This document shows positions 60,858-64,000 of a DNA stretch of 64,000 nt, in pieces. A model generated the notes under the pieces. The model was not told the origin of the DNA. It did no database searches and worked only from the letters and a program-made list of their open reading frames with translations. Source of the DNA: Streptomyces sp. CC228A. Its GTDB lineage: Bacteria > Actinomycetota > Actinomycetes > Streptomycetales > Streptomycetaceae. The position numbers and the translations under genes were made by a program. Positions within the stretch are counted from its first letter, which is position 1. Each line of letters starts with the position of its first letter. The stretch is taken from assembly GCF_021390935.1 (NCBI RefSeq), contig NZ_JAJPUI010000005.1, positions 434,001 to 498,000 on the forward strand. The letters run 5' to 3'.

Positions 60858-61736
60858 TTACTTCTTCGGCTCGACGGCGTGGCCGCCGAACTGGTTGCGC
60901 AGCGCGGCGATCATCTTCATCTGCGGGGAGTCGTCCTGGCGGGACGCGAACCGGGCGAAGAGCGACGCCGTGATGGCGGGCAGCGGCACGGCGTGGTCGA
61001 TCGCGGCCTCGACGGTCCACCGGCCCTCGCCGGAGTCCTGGGCGTAGCCGCGCAGCTGGTCCAGGTGCTCGTCGTCGTCCAGGGCGCGGACCGCCAGGTC
61101 CAGCAGCCAGGAACGGATGACCGTGCCCTCCTGCCAGGAGCGGAACACCTCGCGGACGTCGGTGACCGAGTCCGCGGCCTCCAGCAGCTCCCAGCCCTCG
61201 GCGAAGGCCTGCATCATGGCGTACTCGATGCCGTTGTGGACCATCTTGGCGAAGTGGCCCGCACCGACCTTGCCGGCGTGGACGGCGCCGAACTCGCCCT
61301 CGGGCTTGAGCGCGTCGAAGACCGGCTGGACCCTCGCGACGTGCTCGGCGTCGCCGCCGTACATCAGCGCGTAGCCGTTCTCCAGGCCCCAGACACCGCC
61401 GGAGACGCCGCAGTCGACGAAGCCGATGCCCTTGGCGGCCAGCTGCTCCGCGTGCTTCTCGTCGTCCGTCCACCGCGAGTTCCCGCCGTCCACGACGACG
61501 TCGCCGGGGGACAGCAGCTCCCCGAGGGCGTCGATGGTGGACTGGGTGGCCTCACCGGCCGGCACCATCACCCACACGACGCGCGGGCCCTTGAGCTTGC
61601 CCACCAGCTCCTCGAGGCTGTGGACGTCGGCGATGTCGGCGTTGCGGTCGTAGCCGACGACGGTGTGGCCCGCGCGGCGGATGCGCTCGCGCATGTTGCC
61701 GCCCATCTTGCCAAGGCCGATGAGACCGAGCTCCAT
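60858..61736 (-). CDS. gnd: 6-phosphogluconate dehydrogenase (decarboxylating), short form
   Basis: 292 residues, the short form (long forms have ~470). Rossmann start MELGLIGLGKMGGNM, substrate segments VDGGNSRWTDD and CGVSGGVWGLENGYALM, catalytic Lys in GAGHFAKMVHNGIEYAMMQ. It oxidises 6-phosphogluconate to ribulose 5-phosphate; the short forms usually prefer NAD. ATG at 61736 after AAGGAAG. Confidence 0.95.
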   Translation of the reverse strand: MELGLIGLGKMGGNMRERIRRAGHTVVGYDRNADIADVHSLEELVGKLKGPRVVWVMVPAGEATQSTIDALGELLSPGDVVVDGGNSRWTDDEKHAEQLAAKGIGFVDCGVSGGVWGLENGYALMYGGDAEHVARVQPVFDALKPEGEFGAVHAGKVGAGHFAKMVHNGIEYAMMQAFAEGWELLEAADSVTDVREVFRSWQEGTVIRSWLLDLAVRALDDDEHLDQLRGYAQDSGEGRWTVEAAIDHAVPLPAITASLFARFASRQDDSPQMKMIAALRNQFGGHAVEPKK

Positions 61737-61830
61737 CAGATCTTCCTTACGCGTCGTGTGCGAGTTCGTACCCGTGTCCGAGATTACGCCCGGGCACCGG
61801 CGCACACCTGTGGGGTCAGGCGCTCACTCG

Positions 61831-61853
61831 GCGTGCCGCGGGAGGCGGCACGC
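61831..61853. terminator. Hairpin between dnaN and gnd
   Basis: GCGTGCCGC / GCGGCACGC, 9-bp stem 50 bp after the dnaN stop. A second GC-rich fold follows at 61866-61900. Confidence 0.7.
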
Positions 61854-61905
61854 CGCAGAGCGGTCAGCGGAGCGGCCGCGGTCCTGCCGGCCGCTCCGGC
61901 CCCGC

Positions 61906-63036
61906 TCAGCCGCTGAGGCGCACCGGCATGATCAGGTACTTGTACGCCTGGTCGGCCTCGGCGTCCACGGCCGGCTTGCCGTTCAGGAGCGCGGGCTTCG
62001 TCGACGTCGTGAAGGACAGCTGCGCCACCGGGGAGTCGATGGCGCTCAGCCCGTCCAGCAGGAAGGTCGGGTTGAAGGCGATCGAGATGTCGTCCCCCTC
62101 CAGCTGCGCGTCCACACGCTCCACAGCCTGTGCGTCGTCGCTGGAGCCGGCCTCCAGGATGAGGACGCCCTGCTCGAAGCTCAGCCGCACCGGCGTGTTG
62201 CGCTCGGCGACCAGCGCCACGCGCTTGACGGCCTCGACGAACGGCGCCGTCTCGATGGTCGCCACGGAGTTGAACTCGGTCGGGAACAGCGTCCGGTACT
62301 TCGGCAGGTCGCCTTCGAGCAGCCGGGTGGTGGTCCGGCGGCCGGCGCCCTCGAAACCGATGAGGCCCTCGCCGGCACCGGAGCCGGACAGCGCCAGAGT
62401 CACCGAGTCGCCGCTGGTGAGCGCCTTCGCGGTGTCCAGGAGGGTCTTGGCGGGCACCAGGGCGACGGCTGAGGTGTCCGGGGACTCCGGCTTCCACAGG
62501 AACTCGCGGACCGCGAAGCGGTAGCGGTCGGTGGACGCCAGCGTGACCGTGTCGCCCTCGATCTCGATGCGCACACCGGTGAGGACCGGCAGCGTGTCGT
62601 CGCGACCCGCGGCGATGGCCACCTGGGAGACGGCGGAGGCGAAGACCTCACCGGGGACGGTGCCCGTCGCGGTCGGCATCTGCGGCAGCGCCGGGTACTC
62701 CTCCACAGGCAGGGTGTGGAGTGTGAAGCGGGAGGAACCGCAGACCACGGTCGCCCGCACGCCGTCGGTGGAGATCTCCACAGGCCTGTTGGGAAGTGCG
62801 CGGCAGATGTCTGCCAGCAGGCGGCCGGACACCAGGACCGTGCCGTCCTCCTCGACCTCGGCCTCGACGGAGACCCGCGCGGAGACCTCGTAGTCGAAGC
62901 TGGAGAAGCTGAGGGCGCCGTCCTCCGCCTTCAGGAGAAGGCCCGCGAGCACAGGCGCGGGCGGCCGGGCCGGGAGGCTGCGGGCCACCCAGGCCACCGC
63001 CTCCGCGAGTACATCGCGCTCCACCCGGATTTTCAC
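61906..63036 (-). CDS. dnaN: DNA polymerase III beta clamp
   Basis: 376 residues, GTG at 63036 with AGGAGG 9 bp upstream. Three clamp domains: KIRVERDVLAEAVAWVARSL at the start, EYPALPQMP at the domain 1-2 join, ATDRYRFAVREF-type strand, and the C-terminal cleft end KYLIMPVRLSG that binds polymerase peptides. It tethers Pol III to DNA. It is the first gene after oriC on this side. Confidence 0.99.
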   Translation of the reverse strand: MKIRVERDVLAEAVAWVARSLPARPPAPVLAGLLLKAEDGALSFSSFDYEVSARVSVEAEVEEDGTVLVSGRLLADICRALPNRPVEISTDGVRATVVCGSSRFTLHTLPVEEYPALPQMPTATGTVPGEVFASAVSQVAIAAGRDDTLPVLTGVRIEIEGDTVTLASTDRYRFAVREFLWKPESPDTSAVALVPAKTLLDTAKALTSGDSVTLALSGSGAGEGLIGFEGAGRRTTTRLLEGDLPKYRTLFPTEFNSVATIETAPFVEAVKRVALVAERNTPVRLSFEQGVLILEAGSSDDAQAVERVDAQLEGDDISIAFNPTFLLDGLSAIDSPVAQLSFTTSTKPALLNGKPAVDAEADQAYKYLIMPVRLSG

Positions 63037-64000
63037 CGTTAGCCGCCTCCTGCTGTTACTGGCTCGCTCTGCTGGCCTTCCTCGTCGGCATCGGTTCCCC
63101 TGCGGCAGCTGCGGCAGCAGATGTGTGGATGCCGGGGTCCAGTCTGACGTACGCCACCGACACTCGGTGCGGCTCGGGGTCAAGTCGGGACGAGCCGCGG
63201 CCGGAGCTCCGGCGCCGAGTTGTGCACAGGCCCCGCTTCCCAACGGATTCAGCGCTAACTCTGTGTGGGAGTAGTAGTAGGGCTTGTGGAAACCGTGGAT
63301 AACCCCGTCTTCCCAGGTCACGCCGCGTTTTTTGTCCACCGCCCCTGTGGGTGGGGCCCGTGGACAACTGGCGTCCGCTGTGGACGCCGCCGGGTTGTGC
63401 ACACCCGATACACAGGCAGGCCGCAGTTCTCCCCAGTCCTGTCCCCAGCTTTACCCCGGTTCCCCACAGCCCAACCGGGCAACTTCGTGTGACCGCTTTC
63501 ACTCCGGCCGGTGAGGCGGGGTGTTTCGTTGCCGAACAGTGGACAGCGGTGTGGAGAAGCTGTGGACCATGGAACCGTACCTGTGGGCCGCCGGTGGACA
63601 ACGGTCGGCGGGGTCGGTGGACGGACTGTCTGTCCACAGGCTGTGGAGGATCGTCGGCCACAATTCCACAGACCTCTGACCTGCCCTGATGATCCTGGAC
63701 CCACCCCCCTTGTGGACGACGTCCGGATAACTCCGGGATCCCCACCCTGTGGATGAAGGATCACCCACGGATCTGTGGAGAACGGGGTGTCGTACACAGC
63801 TATTCGAACATCCCGGTTGGTTGCGCACCGCCTGTGGAAGCCGACGCGCACCCGCTCCCACACCGGCCGCGGGTCTCGCCGGTGCCGCCGCGGGGCGGCA
63901 CGCCCCACCGGTCGCCGGCCACACCACGCCCCACCGGTCGCCTGCCTCGCCGTGCCGCCCCGGTCGCCGGGCCCTCGCCGTGCCGCGCCGGCTTCGCGCA
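63037..64000. other. oriC: oriC: dnaA-dnaN intergenic region with many DnaA boxes
   Basis: At least twelve sites close to TTGTCCACA in both orientations, among them TTGTGCACA 63220 and 63395, CGTGGATAA 63294, TTGTCCACC 63332, CGTGGACAA 63359, TTCCCCACA 63460, GGTGGACAA 63593, CTGTCCACA 63630, TGTGGACGA 63711, TGTGGATGA 63748 and TGTGGAGAA 63774. They are dense between 63220 and 63782. No coding frame is credible. Beyond 63840 there are GC-rich direct repeats (CACGCCCCACCGGTCGCC at 63899 and 63925). dnaA is not reached. Confidence 0.93.

Noticed and set aside
63318..63908. Short open frames in the oriC region on both strands
   Set aside because: They cross the DnaA boxes, lack ribosome sites and have no family resemblance.

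Overview
The window is about 71-73 % GC by eye, has strong third-position GC bias, and carries the gene order that flanks the chromosomal origin of Streptomyces and close relatives: paaE-like reductase, fhaA-fhaB-pstP-rodA/ftsW-pbpA-pknB, two class E sortases, pabA/trpG, crgA, rhomboid, cyclophilin, DLW-39, tRNA-Ile, DUF3566, gyrA, gyrB, DUF721, recF, gnd, dnaN, then an oriC full of DnaA boxes. The end of the window falls inside or just past oriC, before dnaA.

Layout. 1-2.5 kb: 3' part of a phenylacetyl-CoA epoxidase-type reductase, a rhodanese and a J-domain-like protein. 2.83-9.05 kb: a 6.2 kb integrative element placed by a large serine integrase inside a DUF2252 gene. The two gene halves lie at 2513-2830 and 9047-10235. 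The attB and attP sites can be rebuilt and both show inverted symmetry around a shared CAG. The element carries an XRE/TPR regulator, two small proteins, a small serine recombinase and a protein resembling the ends of P4-type primases. 10.5 kb: tRNA-Leu(CAG). 11.9-20 kb: the cell-wall and division signalling operon of two FHA proteins, PP2C phosphatase, SEDS glycosyltransferase, class B PBP and PASTA kinase. 20.4-24.3 kb: sortase pair, glutamine amidotransferase, small membrane protein, DUF881. 24.5-33.7 kb: crgA, a DnaA-box cluster, rhomboid, cyclophilin, DUF5324, DUF6344, tRNA-Ala(TGC), an HTH protein, a second kinase, a secreted or membrane-anchored protein and DLW-39.

33.8-53.0 kb: a 19.2 kb actinomycete integrative and conjugative element (AICE) inserted in tRNA-Ile(GAT), bounded by a 55-bp direct repeat. 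It encodes a tyrosine integrase with a LacI-type HTH embedded in its catalytic region, an excisionase, a DnaB-N/DUF3987 replication protein beside an 11-copy GTCAGC repeat cluster, small Spd-like proteins, a TraB/FtsK-type DNA translocase, a DUF2637 membrane protein, three GntR regulators, and cargo (GT2 glycosyltransferase, FkbM methyltransferase). A 1303-bp IS3-family element with 26-bp inverted repeats and a CCC target duplication has broken a two-TM gene inside the AICE. 53-64 kb: the conserved replication and topology block up to oriC, all on the minus strand.

A caution for anyone using the sequence: at least five core genes (fhaA, a sortase, DUF5324, a kinase, the secreted protein), and probably a sixth site, carry a frameshift of the same kind, one missing base, mostly in a C or G run. 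This pattern points to homopolymer under-calling in the assembly rather than to real pseudogenes.
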